Shown: positions 6,478 to 7,652 of the stretch, in pieces
Layout of the letters: each line of letters starts with the position of its first letter
Position numbering within the stretch: the first letter of the stretch is position 1
NCBI GenBank assembly: GCA_947378615.1
Contig: CANCKV010000140.1
Location: forward strand, 1-7,652
Origin: Chitinophagaceae bacterium
GTDB lineage: Bacteria > Bacteroidota > Bacteroidia > Chitinophagales > Chitinophagaceae
Length of the DNA: 7,652 bases
Direction of reading: 5' to 3'
Position numbers and translations under genes: made by a program
Notes under the pieces: generated by a model
Told to the model about the DNA's origin: nothing
The model's input: only the letters and a program-made list of their open reading frames with translations
The model's database searches: none

Positions 6478-6507
6478 TTTGACAATACATTTTACATTTT
6501 ATATTTT
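6478..6507 (+). promoter_or_regulatory. Candidate promoter of the amino acid permease
   Basis: TTTG (6478-6481) fits the Bacteroidota -33 box, and TATATTTT (6500-6507) fits the -7 box TAnnTTTG except for the last base, with 18 nt between. Transcription would begin around 6513, giving a leader of about 28 nt before the ATG at 6541. The surrounding DNA is very AT-rich, so chance matches are likely to some degree. Confidence 0.45.
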
Positions 6508-6540
6508 TTAATCATTTATTTAGTATTTAACTAATCTATT

Positions 6541-7652
6541 ATGAGTTTATTCGCTAAGAAGTCTATTGAATTATTGATGAAAGAATCGGCGGACACAGAG
6601 AAAGGTCTTAAACGTACATTGAGTGCAACCTCCCTGATTTCTTTAGGTATCGGGGCTATTATAGGTGCAGGACTCTTTGTTAGAACAGCCTCAGCAGCCG
6701 CACAAAATGCAGGACCTTCTGTGACAATCGGGTTTATAGTTGCTGCAATAGGTTGTGCTTTAGCTGGATTGTGTTATGCAGAGCTTTCTTCTTCTATTCC
6801 GATTGCAGGTAGTGCTTATACCTATAGTTATGCAACAATGGGAGAGTTTGTTGCATGGATAATTGGATGGGATTTGATTTTAGAATATGCAGTAGGTGCT
6901 GCAACAGTAGGCATTGCTTGGAGCGAATATTTGAATAACCTATTAGTAAATGTTTTGGGATTTAAAGCAATTCCATTTGAGTGGTGCCACTCCCCTTTTG
7001 AACATTCTTTAGATGGTAGTATTCATGGTTATATGAACCTTCCTGCCTTATTTATCGTCAGTATCCTAACTATGTTACTAATAAGAGGAACACAGGAATC
7101 AGCTGTAGTAAATAGTATTATTGTAATCACGAAGGTGTCAATAGTAGTCATGATCATTGTATTTGGTTGGGGATTTATCAATCCTGTTAATCATGCAAAT
7201 TATATTCCTGCTGCCACTACTTATGTAGATCATCAGGGACTTGCACATAATTATGGTGGCATTATGGGTATCTTAGGTGCGGCAGGTGTTGTATTTTTTG
7301 CCTTTATTGGCTTTGATGCAGTCAGCACAGCAGCACAGGAAGCAAAGAATCCTAAGCGAGATATGCCTATCGGTATTCTTGGCTCTTTGGCAGTATGTAC
7401 TATATTATATATCCTATTTGCCCACGTTCTGACAGGCGTAGCTAGTGTGGAAGATTTTAGGACTACAGGAAAAGAAGCATCTGTCGCATTCGCTATCAAC
7501 AAATACATGATCGGGTTTGGATGGTTAGGCAAGTTAGTTACGGTGGCCATTTTAGGAGGATTTTCTTCCGTAATATTAGTCATGCTATTGGGTCAATCAA
7601 GAGTTTTTTATTCCATGAGTAAAGATGGATTGTTGCCAGAAATATTCAGTGA
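6541..7652 (+). CDS. APC-superfamily amino acid permease, cationic amino acid transporter type (partial, 3' end missing)
   Basis: The frame is open from ATG 6541 to the right edge, giving 370 residues of an integral inner-membrane transporter. The first helix motif SLGIGAIIGAGLFV (34-47) is the APC substrate-binding unwound segment. CYAELSSSIPIAGSAYTYSY follows, then GWDLILEY. The sixth-helix motif FFAFIGFDAVSTAAQEAKNP (252-271) and GQSRVFYSMSKDGLLP (351-366) are typical of the CAT branch (YfnA-like). About eight membrane segments are visible, near 28-48, 62-80, 101-127, 165-182, 189-212, 241-262, 277-300 and 326-350. The rest, several more helices, lies beyond the window. It likely imports amino acids by proton symport; the substrate cannot be read from sequence. 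The start is favoured because the usual cytoplasmic lead-in (FAKKSIELLMKES then LKRTLS) is present. No Shine-Dalgarno is visible. It diverges from the adhesin with no sign of shared function. Confidence 0.93.
   Translation, partial: MSLFAKKSIELLMKESADTEKGLKRTLSATSLISLGIGAIIGAGLFVRTASAAAQNAGPSVTIGFIVAAIGCALAGLCYAELSSSIPIAGSAYTYSYATMGEFVAWIIGWDLILEYAVGAATVGIAWSEYLNNLLVNVLGFKAIPFEWCHSPFEHSLDGSIHGYMNLPALFIVSILTMLLIRGTQESAVVNSIIVITKVSIVVMIIVFGWGFINPVNHANYIPAATTYVDHQGLAHNYGGIMGILGAAGVVFFAFIGFDAVSTAAQEAKNPKRDMPIGILGSLAVCTILYILFAHVLTGVASVEDFRTTGKEASVAFAINKYMIGFGWLGKLVTVAILGGFSSVILVMLLGQSRVFYSMSKDGLLPEIFS

Larger units (their letters stand above)
5484..6540. other. Long intergenic region between divergent genes
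   Basis: There is no convincing gene in these 1,057 bases. The part next to the adhesin (5484-5770) contains a candidate promoter and TACCC-type motifs. The middle (5809-5861) contains a direct repeat and a palindrome. The stretch 6000-6180 is GC-richer (about 46%) and full of repeats and hairpins. The stretch 6181-6540 is very AT-rich (about 18% GC in 6361-6540) and ends in a candidate promoter for the permease. Only very short reading frames occur, the longest I found by eye on the forward strand being 46 codons (6322-6462). Confidence 0.7.

Noticed and set aside
7251..7583. A 110-residue reading frame on the reverse strand inside the permease gene
   Set aside because: It lies entirely antisense to a well-supported membrane transporter and its composition has no recognisable domain. 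It is a shadow of the permease codons.

Overview
The window looks like a chromosomal piece of a low-GC Bacteroidota genome. The main evidence is a 1,694-residue protein (complement of 399-5483) with a signal peptide and a C-terminal type A sorting domain of the type IX secretion system (T9SS), a system essentially confined to this phylum. AT-rich intergenic DNA, starts without a Shine-Dalgarno sequence and promoter-like TTTG/TAnnTTTG boxes agree with this. I cannot fix the family or genus.

Layout from left to right. At 2-199 (+) is the 3' end of an unrecognised gene that enters from the left. Its stop codon lies inside an 11-bp inverted repeat (196-229), and a second hairpin with a T6 tail (319-350) sits between this gene and the convergent large gene, so the two transcription units meet tail to tail over two terminator-like structures. 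The large gene (399-5483, -) encodes a modular cell-surface or secreted protein. In order it has a signal peptide, a choice-of-anchor A / ice-binding-like adhesive domain, six cysteine-paired Ig-like (BIG2-like) repeats, a short ICSGSTY-type module, another Ig-like module, a probable beta-solenoid segment, less defined beta-rich modules, a fibronectin-III-like domain and the T9SS sorting domain. The Ig array carries an ABAB duplication: repeats 3-4 resemble repeats 5-6.

The 1,057-bp intergenic region 5484-6540 separates this gene from a divergent gene. It contains a candidate promoter for the large gene and recurrent TACCC(C)CTT motifs, several forming dyads. It also has a 20-bp-period direct repeat, a near-perfect 20-bp palindrome and a compact relatively GC-rich patch (6000-6180, about 46% GC against about 18% in 6361-6540). 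That patch is packed with palindromes, inverted repeats and a 41-42-bp-period repeat. It is the least explained part of the window and may be an intergenic repeat element or a structured RNA.

From 6541 to the right edge (+) runs the first 370 codons of an APC-superfamily amino acid permease of the cationic amino acid transporter type. Nothing links the permease functionally to the adhesin; they are simply divergent neighbours. I see no CRISPR array, tRNA, rRNA or recognisable insertion sequence.
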